From contig CBFFRP010000184.1 of NCBI GenBank assembly GCA_965644295.1, forward strand, positions 62,001 through 126,000: 64,000 nt of DNA. Direction: 5' to 3'. The number at the start of each line of letters is the position of its first letter. Positions within the stretch are counted from its first letter, which is position 1. The translations under genes were made by a program, and so were the position numbers. Shown here one piece after another: positions 31,159 through 42,009 of the stretch. This DNA is from Paraphysomonas bandaiensis (taxonomy: Eukaryota; Chrysophyceae). The notes beneath the pieces were generated by a model, which did not search any database, had not been told where the DNA came from, and saw only the letters and a program-made list of their open reading frames with translations.

Positions 31159-31981
31159 TCATGGGTCTAATATAGCTGCCCTGTCGCCTTTGAGTGAGTT
31201 TTCGAACTCCATCAGGTTCTTCGTTTGTGGGGACGAATCACTTATGATTGTCGGTCGTATTTTGCGAATAAAACTTAAGGCATTTAGTGCAGACATACCC
31301 TTGTACTTAATGTAGTACGCAGCCACCACTGATGTACTCCGCCCCTTTCCGGACTTACAATGACAGTATATAACTCTCTTATCGTCCAATTGTCTCTTGA
31401 TCCAATCCGCCCCTTCATGCAGGACTTTATGCGATGGCGGAAAAAAATCATACGCATATAGCTGCTTATGTATTACGTCTTCTTTCTAATAAAAAAGAAA
31501 CAAATCAGATCGGGTGGAAGTGGCGGTACATTGCGTAGTATACCTTCCATTGCGAGGGTTGCACCGGTTGGCCTGCTAATGTTCTACTTGATATTTCGTA
31601 ACTCTCCATTACGGAAAGAACAGCATCAACCTTGTGATCTAAAGTCAAGTGTGATAAGTGATTCAAGGAGTTCATAGGTATGCCTCCAAGATACAGGCGG
31701 TTGTCGATCTTAGAGTACCACTGCCAGGTCCCTAACCCGTCCTCTATCACATGCATCAATAGGAACACTTCAAAAGCTATTGACCTCCATGTCCATGCCG
31801 CAACAATCAGTGGAATGATGAGAGTTATATAGTAGCCCTCAATAACAGCAAACGACACCACTAATACAGTGAGCAGAACCATCTGAGCGAACACACTCCC
31901 CGCTAATGTCCCCATCATATTAGACACTACTTCCTTTCTCAAACTTTTGCCCTTGGCTTTACCCCTAGCCATTGCACACAA
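31159..31981 (-). CDS. PTPMT1-like dual-specificity phosphatase with N-terminal membrane segments
   Basis: Exon 1 (31544-31981) and exon 2 (31159-31485) are joined in phase 0 across a 58-bp intron and give 254 residues. The C-terminal half is a cysteine-based phosphatase. IDNRLYLGGIP opens the fold, and HCKSGKGRS is the Cx5R active-site loop with catalytic Cys and Arg. The region between them matches PTPMT1/plant DSP proteins, which dephosphorylate phosphatidylglycerophosphate (cardiolipin pathway) or phosphoinositides. The N-terminal 80 residues are a basic start (MCAMARGKAKGKSLRK) plus two hydrophobic stretches (about residues 27-50 and 52-75), so the enzyme is probably membrane-anchored. 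It is not possible to tell mitochondrial from endomembrane location. The lipid substrate is inferred from family resemblance; the phosphatase class is firm. Confidence 0.85.
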
Positions 31982-32221
31982 CGCACAGAATACAACACTC
32001 CAAAATTAAATAACCCGTTAATTGAACACTCTACCAACCCGAAAAATATCAGACATACATACATGGTATCGGCATCCTTGGTATATTTTTGTTCCAAGAT
32101 GCCTCTCATATTGAGACAACAATTATCTGAATTCCAGCCGTAGTTATACTGCAGTTGTATAGTGTATATTTGCTTCAATTTATTTCCGCAAAATATGATG
32201 CAGTCTACCGATACCTTCATA

Positions 32222-32959
32222 CCTACATACATACATACATACATACATACATACATACATACATACATACGTACATACATACATACATACATACATACAT
32301 ACATACATACATACATACATACATACATACATACATACGTACATACATACATACATACATACATACATACGTACATACATACATACATACATACATACAT
32401 ACATACATACATACATACATACATACATACATACATACATACATACATACATACATACATACATACATACATACGTACATACATACATACATACATACAT
32501 ACATACATACATACATACATACATACATACATACATACATACATACATACATACATACATACATACATACGTACATACATACATACATACATACATACAT
32601 ACATACATACATACATACATACATACATACATAAAGACATACAGAAATTCTTTGAGTGATAGAAAGATAAATACATACATAAAGTCATACATACATACAT
32701 ACATACATACATACATACATACATACATACATACATACATACATACATACATACATACATACATACATACATACATACATACATACATACATACATACAT
32801 ACGTACATACATACATACATACATACATACATACATACATACATACATACATACATACATACATACATACATACATACATACATACGTACATACATACAT
32901 ACATACATACATACATACATACATACATACGTACATACATACATACATACATACATACA
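32222..32959. repeat. (TACA)n tetranucleotide satellite
   Basis: Two nearly pure tracts of TACA/CATA units (about 32224-32632 and 32688-32959) are separated by about 55 bp of related but degenerate sequence. Eight units carry the same change, TACA to TACG (G at 32271, 32339, 32371, 32475, 32571, 32803, 32887, 32931). All are in the same register and form TACGTA palindromes. The array fills most of the divergent spacer between the phosphatase and the vanin-like gene. All long open frames over it (repeated MYVC or THTY-like peptides) are by-products of the repeat. Confidence 0.97.
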
Positions 32960-33032
32960 GAGTAAACGTATCCAAGCCTTCTCATCATTATTTATGGTTT
33001 TGTGTTGGGTTATAGCAGACTTTGAGTAGAGT

Positions 33033-33953
33033 ATGGCTCTATATTTCAGGGTGGCGGTATTTCTGTTATTAGGGAGCGTGCATGTGCTTTCAAGTTCTGT
33101 TTCTGCGTCGTATGTTGGGGCGGTTGTGGAGCATACGGTTTATTTCGGAGACAAGAGCGACAGCTCCGATTATTTACTGGAAGTAAACATTGAGCAATAT
33201 GAGCAGCTTATCCATCTCTCGAAGAGTCAGAGCGCACAAGTGGTGGTGTTTCCTGAATTTGGATTAACTCCTGTGGAGGCCGAGCAGAGGTCGGATTTGT
33301 ATCCTTATATTGAAGTTATTCCTGAAGTTAACCAATCCCACCCCATCAATCCATGTGAAGCACCGTCTGAATTTGAGGACGCTCCAATTCTATTGAGGAT
33401 GTCGTGTGCAGCTAGAAGTAACGGTATTCTGGTGTTGGTAAACATGATTGACAAGCAAGAATGCTCTCCTGCAGTGGATTCTGATTGTCCGGGCGATGGT
33501 CATTATCAATATAACACCGACGTCGTATTCGATGAGTCTGGAAATATGATCGCTAAGTATCACAAAAGTCATGAGTGGGTGTCACTTAAGGTGGCATATG
33601 ACCAGCCCAAGACTCCTTCGGAAATATCTTTCCTATCATCTTTCGGTGTTGAGTTCGGTCTATTTATCTGCTTTGATATTATGTTTGAGGACCCCCCGAA
33701 GGTCCTTCGATCAAGAGGCGTGAAGCACTTTCTCTATGCGGTGATGCAAGGCGATATCGGGGAGAGATTACTTATTGAACCTTGGAGCAAAAATAATCAA
33801 GCAACGGTTCTGTCAGCCAATCTTGGAAGTGGAGAAAAGAAGGATTGCAGTGCCATAATTGTCAACGGTACTGTTCTTGACTCTAAAAAGTATTACCTTG
33901 AGAGTGATTTGTTTCCCCATGACAATATTGTTGTTGCTACTATTCCCGTGTAA
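33033..33953 (+). CDS. Secreted vanin/biotinidase-like carbon-nitrogen hydrolase
   Basis: This is a single-exon gene of 306 residues. A hydrophobic signal peptide (MALYFRVAVFLLLGSVHVLS, cleavage near SVSA) is followed by a complete nitrilase-fold domain. The catalytic triad is visible: Glu in VVFPEFGLT, Lys in KYHKSHEW and Cys in FGLFICFDIMFEDP. The FICFDI and EDP context is that of the pantetheinase/biotinidase branch, which cleaves amide bonds of pantetheine or biocytin outside the cell or in lysosomes. It is much shorter than vertebrate vanins (about 510 residues) because it lacks their C-terminal domain. No GPI signal or membrane helix is seen at the C terminus (IVVATIPV). Substrate is inferred only. 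Absence of introns is unusual among the neighbours, though the kinase gene shares it. Confidence 0.87.
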   Translation: MALYFRVAVFLLLGSVHVLSSSVSASYVGAVVEHTVYFGDKSDSSDYLLEVNIEQYEQLIHLSKSQSAQVVVFPEFGLTPVEAEQRSDLYPYIEVIPEVNQSHPINPCEAPSEFEDAPILLRMSCAARSNGILVLVNMIDKQECSPAVDSDCPGDGHYQYNTDVVFDESGNMIAKYHKSHEWVSLKVAYDQPKTPSEISFLSSFGVEFGLFICFDIMFEDPPKVLRSRGVKHFLYAVMQGDIGERLLIEPWSKNNQATVLSANLGSGEKKDCSAIIVNGTVLDSKKYYLESDLFPHDNIVVATIPV

Positions 33954-35180
33954 TTGGTGATATACTATTTCCAATTAGGATATTGTTAAACTAATTTGTT
34001 TATTGACTAAATATATATTGGTGAAATATATTTAATAATAAAATGGAATTGTCGTTTGTACTCTAGCTGAGGCAGTAGCGGAGATATGTAGCTAATGTGT
34101 ACATGTAGTTGCAGTGAGTATAGAGTAGTACAGTGATGTAGAAGTTGTTCCTTCAACTAAACTATCAGTGGAAGAGAATAAGAAGCACTGTTTGCCCCAA
34201 TGATATGAGATCATTTGGTACTATTGGTCAAAATATGGGCAGTAGTATAGTGTGTATATCAGCGAGCGTTTCACTTATTTTTCAAGTCCTTTTACGACAC
34301 TTTCCGGAGTACTCTCACTGTTGCCTGTTGGAATATGTATGGTTCTCTAAGATAGTACATAGTACTGTAGAATACGTTAAATACAATGTGAAAAACAGTA
34401 ATACGTAGTCAATAGTCAAAGATGCTATATAGCTATAACTATGAAACTGAAGTATTATATCATGACGATTCAAGATACGGAAGTTGAGCAGTGGTTCACA
34501 TGAACGAAATAATTTATCATGTTGTTGACATGTGTTACATGACAACACACACAATTGTGTATACAATTATTATAATCTATCTAGTTTGATTAACTTTAAC
34601 TTCTCTTAAAGCGATATTTATTGTCTGAAAATGGTCAATAGTCAATACTGTCATCCGTCAAGGAAAGTTGTATATTTTGCTATTTTTGACTACTACTTTA
34701 CAGTTTATACCAATCACTTCTGCATATATACTATATTTGCCAGTGATAATTTGAAAAAACGTAAAGAAACTGCTTATTAGTGGTGAAAATGAATCGGTGC
34801 TGGTTTAGGCCGAGCTGTTCAAAATAAATATTGCATAAAAACAGCAAACAAACCTAGACAATAACATCATTCTCATATTTCAGAAAACCATAAAGTGAAA
34901 AGCTATAGAGTGGACATGTTTATAAATAACTCACAGTGAAAAATTCATCGACCAGTTGTAGTTGGTTTCGGACCAGTTGTAATAATCCAGGATGTGATCT
35001 GTGAGGGCAATAATTTAAAGTGATTCATGTAATATATATATGACTGTATGCACAGTGCTATCATCATGTGAGCACGCGCCAGGTAACGATCGGTGCATCT
35101 TTATACTACCGTTCAACCGGCGATGCGGGCACTACACATGGTGTTAACTTTGAATGTATCTGCCGTTGTGGGCTCAGGTG
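33954..35180. other. Convergent spacer between the vanin-like and kinase genes
   Basis: 1.2 kb of AT-rich sequence between convergent stop codons. Only short random open frames are present, and no RNA gene or repeat was recognised. Confidence 0.5.
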
Positions 35181-36350
35181 TTAGTTTTCGAACTTATCAG
35201 TACTCATAGATCGTCTTACTCTTCTAGGATCAGGGGAAAATGACTTCGGAGACAACGATGCAACTCGAAGGGCATATACAGGCAGCATACAGTCCAGTCG
35301 CCTCAAGGTTCTGTTGCTGGAAGTCTTCCTCACGTCTCGGGTTACGGTACTTGCAGACATTTCTTCTCCCCGTACCCAAGGGTGATCTAGGATTCCCTGT
35401 ATACTTAGCCGATATCTTGGATTCTTCTGTAGAAGTTTCTCAACCAAGTCCTTGGCTGAATCCGATACACCATCCCATCCCACGCCACTCATGTCGAAAT
35501 ATGTGCGCTGGAAGCTATCTTGTGGGTGGAAGGCCGGCAACCCACTAAGCATGCTGTACACAATGCACCCGACTTGCCATAGATCCGATGACGGAGAATA
35601 ATCGTAATGCTGTATAGATTCTGGGGCAATATACCCGGGAGTTCCTACGACACAAGTGTCTCGGTATACTCCGTCTGTGTATTCTGCCGGCACGCGAACC
35701 ATTAGACCGAAGTCAATGATTTTCACAGGTGAATCAGTACTGTCTCGAGCAAGCATCAAATTCTCTAGTTTCAAATCGCGGTGAATGAATCCCCGTTTGT
35801 GTAAACTATCTAGAGCTAATACGAAGCTCTTGAAAATTGTTGCCAGTTCTCGTTCGCTTAAGGTTTTATTGAGTACAACATCGATAAGCGCACCGCCTGT
35901 GAGGTGCTCCATCACAATTACCGGCAGCTCCTGGTCACATTGCTTTCCAGGTATTAGTCCTTCCGATGTGTCTTTAAAGACACCAAACATTTGCACCATT
36001 CCCTCAATACCCACAGCAGATGTCAAAAGACGAATCTCCTGAAGGATTGCTGACATACAAGGTGTGCTGTTTGTGTAACCGAAGAATTTGAGAGCTACAG
36101 GAGTACCATCCGATACTCTCTTGGCGGAGTATACCTTGCCCATTCCACCTTCCCCAATATATGTGAGGTTAGTGTAGTCCGAGCAGTTGGTTTGGATTTC
36201 TACACTTTCTTCGCTGCTTTTCTTTGACATCAATCGCGGCCAGGCCTTCTTAGGGGACCGCATCGGTTTCATATTCTCTGTGATGGGCGGAGTCTCATAG
36301 AGGACGATAGACAGGGGCATCGTTACTGTTAATACGGGTAACACTGACAC
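35181..36350 (-). CDS. Serine/threonine protein kinase
   Basis: One uninterrupted exon gives 389 residues. A roughly 60-residue basic, Ser-rich N terminus is followed by a full kinase domain (about residues 60-320). The glycine loop is IGEGGMGKVYS, the ATP-binding Lys is in PVALKFFG, the catalytic loop is HRDLKLENLML, the metal-binding motif is IIDFGL, the activation-segment end is GTPGYIAPES and the structural element is SDLWQVGCIVYSML. The RD-type catalytic loop and the late LVEKLLQKNPRYRLS motif place it in the AGC/CAMK neighbourhood. The tail has several RR(S/T) stretches (RRVRRSMSTDKFEN) that look like phosphorylation sites. All catalytic residues are present, so it should be active. Pathway is unknown. 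It is divergently paired with the DGAT2 gene across 593 bp. Confidence 0.9.
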   Translation of the reverse strand: MSVLPVLTVTMPLSIVLYETPPITENMKPMRSPKKAWPRLMSKKSSEESVEIQTNCSDYTNLTYIGEGGMGKVYSAKRVSDGTPVALKFFGYTNSTPCMSAILQEIRLLTSAVGIEGMVQMFGVFKDTSEGLIPGKQCDQELPVIVMEHLTGGALIDVVLNKTLSERELATIFKSFVLALDSLHKRGFIHRDLKLENLMLARDSTDSPVKIIDFGLMVRVPAEYTDGVYRDTCVVGTPGYIAPESIQHYDYSPSSDLWQVGCIVYSMLSGLPAFHPQDSFQRTYFDMSGVGWDGVSDSAKDLVEKLLQKNPRYRLSIQGILDHPWVRGEEMSASTVTRDVRKTSSNRTLRRLDCMLPVYALRVASLSPKSFSPDPRRVRRSMSTDKFEN

Positions 36351-36943
36351 TGATGATAAGATAAGATAGAGGAAGAGGAAGTATAGTGTTAACTACGTCC
36401 TAATGTGTGTTCCATGTGTACCCTGTTAGTATGTTATGTTATAGTAGTTCCACTCAATGTATGGACACACACACACTCCCTGCCTATAACATTATCACAA
36501 CTAATTAGATGACGGAGATCATATTAATGATATGCCACATCAGTGTGAACCATGTGATGGCTCCAGTCCAATAGACCAACGACAAACAGTGTCACCTCTC
36601 GAACTCCATACCAATAACACACACAGCAGCACATACGCCGCACACATAACCAGTTTGCGTGTGTTCCGTATGTACCGGTATATGGTATATACGATCGTAC
36701 CGTACAGCAGTAGTCCAAATGAGGGAATACCGCACATACAAATACACCACTATTGTCTTCGTGCATACGTAGGTATGATATACAGCAGTTGGAGCAGCAT
36801 AGATGCGTAGTACAGGTGTACAGAGTATACATGTACAGATGTACAGATACAGCAGCTGTGTATGGATACGCATCATATTCTGCCTCCTCTCTGTGTATGG
36901 ATACCAGCGCACTCACTCCCACTGCAGCCCCTGTATCTACACC
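36351..36943. promoter_or_regulatory. Divergent spacer between the kinase and DGAT2 genes
   Basis: A 593-bp shared upstream region. It holds TACCGGTA (36673-36680), CGTACAGCAG (36701-36710), TACAGCAG near 36781, TGTACAGAGTATA (36817-36829) and GATACAGCAGCTG near 36847. The same words recur in other divergent spacers of the window. The open frames here overlap on both strands and have no domain. Confidence 0.4.
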
Positions 36944-38155
36944 ATGACATCCCGCTATGTCCTCCGAAGCAAGAATCAATCATCTGCTCTGGAGGATCTG
37001 ACCCCTGTGGAGTCGTTGTTCTGTTATGTGTCACTGTGTGTGTGTGTATGCGGCTGTATTCAAACATGTCTCATAGTCCTCACAGCGCTACTCATAATGA
37101 CAATTAGAGGAAGCAAACTTGCTTTCATATCACTTCTACTGTATGCCGCTCTTGCTCTGCACCCGATACGATATGGCAAGCCCTGGAGTGCCTTTATTAA
37201 CTCCTGGATATTTGACGTATGGAGGAAGTACTTCGCGTTCACTTGGGTTAACTATGCGAGACTAGAGAAGGGACAGAGGTATATGTTTTTTGAATTTTCT
37301 CACGCGATATTTCCAATGGTAATGTTGTGATAAAAGGAGTCACACGTCCAATAAGTCTTATTTGTAGGGACAGTTTCTATCGGCTTCAGTTGTACGAGAT
37401 GTGTTTCCTGACGACACTTTTTGCGGAATCGGTGCTGATATCGTGTTTTACTTCCCAATTTATAGACATATAATGTCATGGCTTGGGACGTATCCTGCTA
37501 CACGCAAGAATATTACGAGAATTTTGGATAGTGGGTGTTGCTGCACTGTTCTGCCTGGAGGTGCGATCTCGTGGTAATATCTAATCTGTGGGCTTATGTA
37601 TTTTGTATTGATTCAGGTATAGCAGAGATGTATCTGTGTCGCTCAGATAAGGAAGGAATATACTTTAGAAAGAGGTAAGATTGTCGTCATTATGCAGTCA
37701 GTCGCCGCTACAACGGCATACCTTCGGGGCAATGTCTGTCGACTTCCTTGACCGATACATTGATTGATATAACAGTAGTTTTGTAAAATTTCAGAAGGAA
37801 TACAGTAAAAGCAGCTCTGCAAGAAGGTGCCCACGTTGTTCCTGCATTCTTTTATGGAAACAGCCGCATATTCTCTCCCATGGGGACGGAGGGTGGGAAT
37901 CAATCGATTCTCTCCTGGTTTAGTCGGAAAATGCGTGCGGCAATTGTGTTCTACACTGGTCGGAACTATCTCCCTGTTCCATTCCGACAGCCACTTAAAA
38001 TGTGCATTGGTGCACCTATTCATGTTGACAGAGCGTACCCCAATCCCACAGAGGAACAAATAGACGAACTACAGAAGAAAATAATTGATGCCGTCACGAA
38101 GCTTTACGAAGAAAATAGACCAGAATGGGAAACTAAGGAGTTGATGATTACGTAG
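36944..38155 (+). CDS. DGAT2-family acyltransferase (diacylglycerol acyltransferase-like)
   Basis: Four exons (36944-37318, 37368-37560, 37617-37674, 37795-38155) give 328 residues. The start at 36944 gives MTSRYVLRSKNQ, followed by a hydrophobic region (about residues 25-75) with two probable membrane segments. Family motifs follow: RKYFAFTW, a variant of the HPHG block (FSHAIFPMG), LPGGIAEMY, then GIYFRKRRNTVKAALQEGAHVVPAFFYG (in two parts across the intron), and a YLPVPFRQPL block near the end. The family moves acyl groups from acyl-CoA to diacylglycerol or related alcohols on the ER and lipid droplets. The canonical HPHG is altered to FSHA, keeping only the second His. Some algal and protist DGAT2 forms also vary here (EPHS type). 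Substrate is therefore open; family membership is firm. Confidence 0.88.
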
Positions 38156-39005
38156 TGGGTGATGTGTTCATCCATTAGCACGTTGATTGTTATGTCATAC
38201 ATCTAATGGACCAGGGCCTGGTAACCGCAATTGACCATTAATGGTAATACCGTGTAATTGCCAGGACAATAAATGTTAAATGGACATATATTACAGCGAT
38301 TCTTTGCTTATTGGTAAGCAATTAGAAGCTGTATTTTAAAGGTTTTGAGTTACAGCCGTTGCTCGAAGAATACGGTATTATATGAACATTGTTTATCGTA
38401 ATTTTAATTAATGGAGAGTATAGAGTATGTTGTACTACAGTTTCAGTTACTTATAATGTCAAATTCTGTTACTTTAGACTCACATAATATGGCAGTGAAG
38501 TTCAAATTCACTGCGGTTCTATCTAGTTATAGAGTTATATACAGAGTGCAATATCTGAAGAAGATGGACACTGTCATGACAATAGCAAATAGATTAATGA
38601 ATAATACATAATACAATTATGTTTAATTGGTTCGCGAACTTGCAGCGAAAACGTATGGATTACTCAGGAAATATGCTTTCAAAATAGAAATATATTCTTA
38701 GCATACAATTGTTGTGCCCATCTGGCAACTAACCAGTTCAGTTAACAAAAGAGCTCAGTTCTTTTATTATGAATAGACCACGAACCACGAAGCCAGTAGT
38801 TGGATGCTATATTCTAAAATCATATTACACCGCAGCAAATACAAAATAATGGCACGAGGTATCACGATACCAACACCAAGTAATAGATAATTAGCAGTAC
38901 TTGGAAAGGAACTTTGTGCAATATTTCGTATCAGAGTACATTATGTGGTCAGTGCGAGAAAATATATCAGTAGTTGCTATAATTTCCCCTATTAAGTACA
39001 AAACG
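38156..39005. other. Convergent spacer between DGAT2 and CorA-like genes
   Basis: 850 bp of AT-rich sequence between convergent stop codons, with no recognised gene, RNA or repeat. Confidence 0.5.
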
Positions 39006-41763
39006 TTAGCGATGTCGAGCTTCCAGTATACGTCTATTGCGCGCCACTTGACTCCTCCTGTACTCCTCGAACAAAGATTTCTCGTCAACAGATGCGATTT
39101 CATTGTTAGGGGCATCGTTGAAGCTCAGCACAGAGCTTGCTCGCATCTGATCTCCCACCTCCGTTAAGTCATCACAATCCATTGACTCCCAACGAGGAGA
39201 TTTAGTACTGTAGGTGCAAATCATGCATACTTGTATAGTGGGAATATTAGCTTATCTCACCTAAGAATTCCTTCGTCGTTTTGCCACGTGACCAGCCCAC
39301 TACGGGTGAAGAGATAGAGGTTTATCAAAATAACAACACCGCATAGACCCCAGAAAACAATCAGTCCATGTTTATAGTTAAGTAGCTTGTCAGTATACCT
39401 ACATCGGACATTATCGCCAGTTCAAAGAGATTTATAGTGAAGTCATGTGAACGTTGTGTACGATCTAACATACCCGCCATCCTCCTGGAAGTTCATACCG
39501 TACACACCAGCTAGAAATGTCATCGGCAAGAATACGGTGCCAATTAGTGCAAGGTTAGTCTATACACACGTTTCAAAGTAAAAAACTGACTAAAACAAGA
39601 GCTACCTGAGTGTATTCTGAGCGGATACTGGTTACGTGACTCATTGCTGCATGAAAAAGATTTAAAACATGACCTATCAAAAGAGCATATCGTTGTACAC
39701 ACCATTTTCCACGGCAAGAACGTCGTGAAGCTGTCGCTCCAGACAAGTCGACTTAAATACATAACTGTCCACCAGACACGATATAAAAACTAGGTGCTCC
39801 CAGTTTATGTGATTACTTGCAGAAAGTATTTCAAACTGGCCTGCGCAATGATGTAAACCAATATACAGCCCGCGTGTTATACTGTGCCATACTTGAAGTT
39901 TTGTTCATGATAGCCTGTAGATTCTGGTGAATCTCATCAACAAGCCTATCCATCATTTTGATAACTGCGAGTAAGCTAAACCACGCACGTAAAAACGATT
40001 ATCTTTTAACTGAGAACTAATTACGCACATGCCGACTTTACGATGAAAGTGAAGCTTCTGCTTATAAGAGATACGGCGGTGAACCTGTGCTGATCATCAC
40101 TAATATCTACAATACAAAATTAAGATAGTATGCCTGCTGCTTCAGATAAAATATGGTACGACTGATGAACTCAATTAAACTGTCCGACTCCGTCAGAACT
40201 TCGGTACCTATATATAGAGGAAGGCACAGCATAGTACATCGTCAAAACACGAGACAATGCTGATGACACACTTACCGATTTCATACATCATATAAAACGC
40301 TCCGCGAGTACAAACCGTATCATAAACCTACGTAATATTCGTAGCTTTATAATTGCGAAGTTCGCTATATTACAGTGTGCACATCATACGAACCTCCTGT
40401 GTCATTCGCGAAATTAGATTTCGAATCGCAGAAGGCTTCTCTGCTTTGAAGTATACACCTACAATTGTAGAAGTAACACATAAACATAAACCAAAATAAA
40501 TATTGTACCAGATTTATGTCCGGGACCAGAACGTGTATTGTGTCGATTAACTGATACAGTGGGACTACCTAGAGGGGAAAGTGGGCTAATTACGTCGCCA
40601 TCGCGTGTCCTCGTTTGATTAACCGTCGGTACATCACCCAAGGTGTCGAGAGAGCTCCGCTCTACAGATGCTGTTTCCGTAGGAGGTGTTTGAAGATGAG
40701 GTGGTTCATATACCGATATTCCCACAGCAGAAAGACCGTTAGATGGACTAGTTGGACTCGTGGATTGGGAATCCTCGTCATCATCATCCGGCTCACATAT
40801 TAACTCTCTTTCATAAGAAATAACAAACCTGTGTAGCATATTGGCGTAAGGAACCAGTCATCAAGCAATAAAATAGCAAAACTGCACCGTTTTGTATTAA
40901 ACGTGTAGATCTGCACCACATGATTAGCTAATACAAATTACGTATTATAGACGTGGTCAATACCTTGTGCATCTCTGCATCATCCCCAGAAAGTACCATA
41001 GTACAGAAAGAAACCTACAAAATATAATTAGACAAACACCACAAATGCTGTAAACACGCACAAATAACCCGTCATCAATGGCGCTGATCGCCGAGTGGCC
41101 TCTATAAATATTGAACGTTAAGTGACACTTGCAGCTTGCAAACATTTTAATTTTATATGACCTTAAATCATAGAAATGAGACAATGGTATCGGGTGCACA
41201 TCAAGTTTTTTCCCGATTGCAGCAAGCGCACGAAGATCTTTCACATTAAACCATGTAATCCCTCTAATACATCAAACAAGGTCAACATGGTATTGTATAT
41301 CAGGCACATACCGTTCCGGCAGTTGATAAGAATTTAAAGTACTTTCCAAATCGGCGTAAATAATGGATCGAGGTTGTTGCACAGTACTGTCCCTACGAAA
41401 CTCAAGAATCTCACATACAATTTCATGAGGAGGTAAATTCTCCAGAGCCTTTGTGTAGTCGAAATCACCAGTAGCACGAAACGTGTGATGATTGTTATGA
41501 AACTCAAGAGACCTGTGATACAAGTAATCCATAGACACCAGTCGCTTCTGATCGAGAACAGTCCATGTTGAGTCAATATCAGCCCAGAAGAACCCCTCTT
41601 TGACACTGCGTCCGTCACTATCACTGGACCTCCTCTCCTGCTGCTGTTGCTGTTGTTGCTGTGTCTTGACACCTCTCTTCATCCCCTCAGGAGAAAGAAA
41701 CGGCTCTTGCTTCGAGTTACTGGAGAAAAATATATTCTGCATATCGATTTCTTTGGTAGTCAT
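39006..41763 (-). CDS. CorA-type divalent metal (Mg2+) channel
   Basis: A multi-exon gene starting MTTKEIDMQNIFF at 41763 and ending RRILEARHR at 39006. Exon 1 (41312-41763) has a short polyglutamine run (about residues 35-42). It joins exon 2 (from 41263) across a 48-bp intron, giving RGITWFNVKDLRALAAIGKK and LDVHPIPLSHFYDLRG, the N-terminal CorA funnel signature. A middle exon (about 40510-40840) encodes an acidic, Ser/Pro-rich loop (EPDDDDEDSQSTSP). Near 39480-39550 lies the diagnostic FLPMTFLAGVYGMNFQE, containing the GMN selectivity motif. The second membrane helix (about GLIVFWGLCGVVILINLYLF, 39300-39370) follows. A cytosolic tail is encoded by 39006-39219. CorA homologues carry Mg2+ or other divalent ions across plasma or mitochondrial membranes. 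Several internal exon borders (39600-40450, 40840-41040) are not resolved. Confidence 0.82.
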
Positions 41764-42009
41764 TCAAAGGGCCCCATATCGGAGCACTTGTGGAGAGATG
41801 GACAATAGATTCATACACATATAGCTGAGTCATCGTGATACCACAACATACATGGTACAGCAGTACACAGCAGCAGTACAGCGTACAGCACATGCACAGG
41901 ATATGTGCAGTATACCACGATGTTTACGGTTAGAAATCCAGTATTTTATATGCAGTTAAGCAAAAAGAGTGGATTTTATATTATGCATACATCGTATCGT
42001 TGTTCTGCT
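41764..42009. promoter_or_regulatory. Compact divergent spacer between CorA-like and mitochondrial carrier genes
   Basis: Only about 246 bp separate the two divergent start codons. It contains a dense cluster of GTACAGCAG/CAGCAGTAC words at 41855-41890, the richest example of a word family also seen in other divergent spacers. A shared bidirectional promoter is likely but inferred. Confidence 0.45.

Noticed and set aside
31939-33029. Several long open frames on both strands over the TACA satellite (up to 349 codons).
   Set aside because: A 4-bp repeat without stop codons keeps every frame open; the peptides are pure repeat by-products.
36524-36979. 151-codon - strand frame between the kinase and DGAT2 genes.
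   Set aside because: Cys/Tyr-rich translation of repetitive TACAGTA-type promoter words, with equally long overlapping frames on the other strand.
41264-41311. In-frame TGA in the CorA-like gene, first taken as a possible second selenocysteine codon.
   Set aside because: A 48-bp GT-AG intron removes it and joins PER to GITWFNVKDL in frame, as the family requires.
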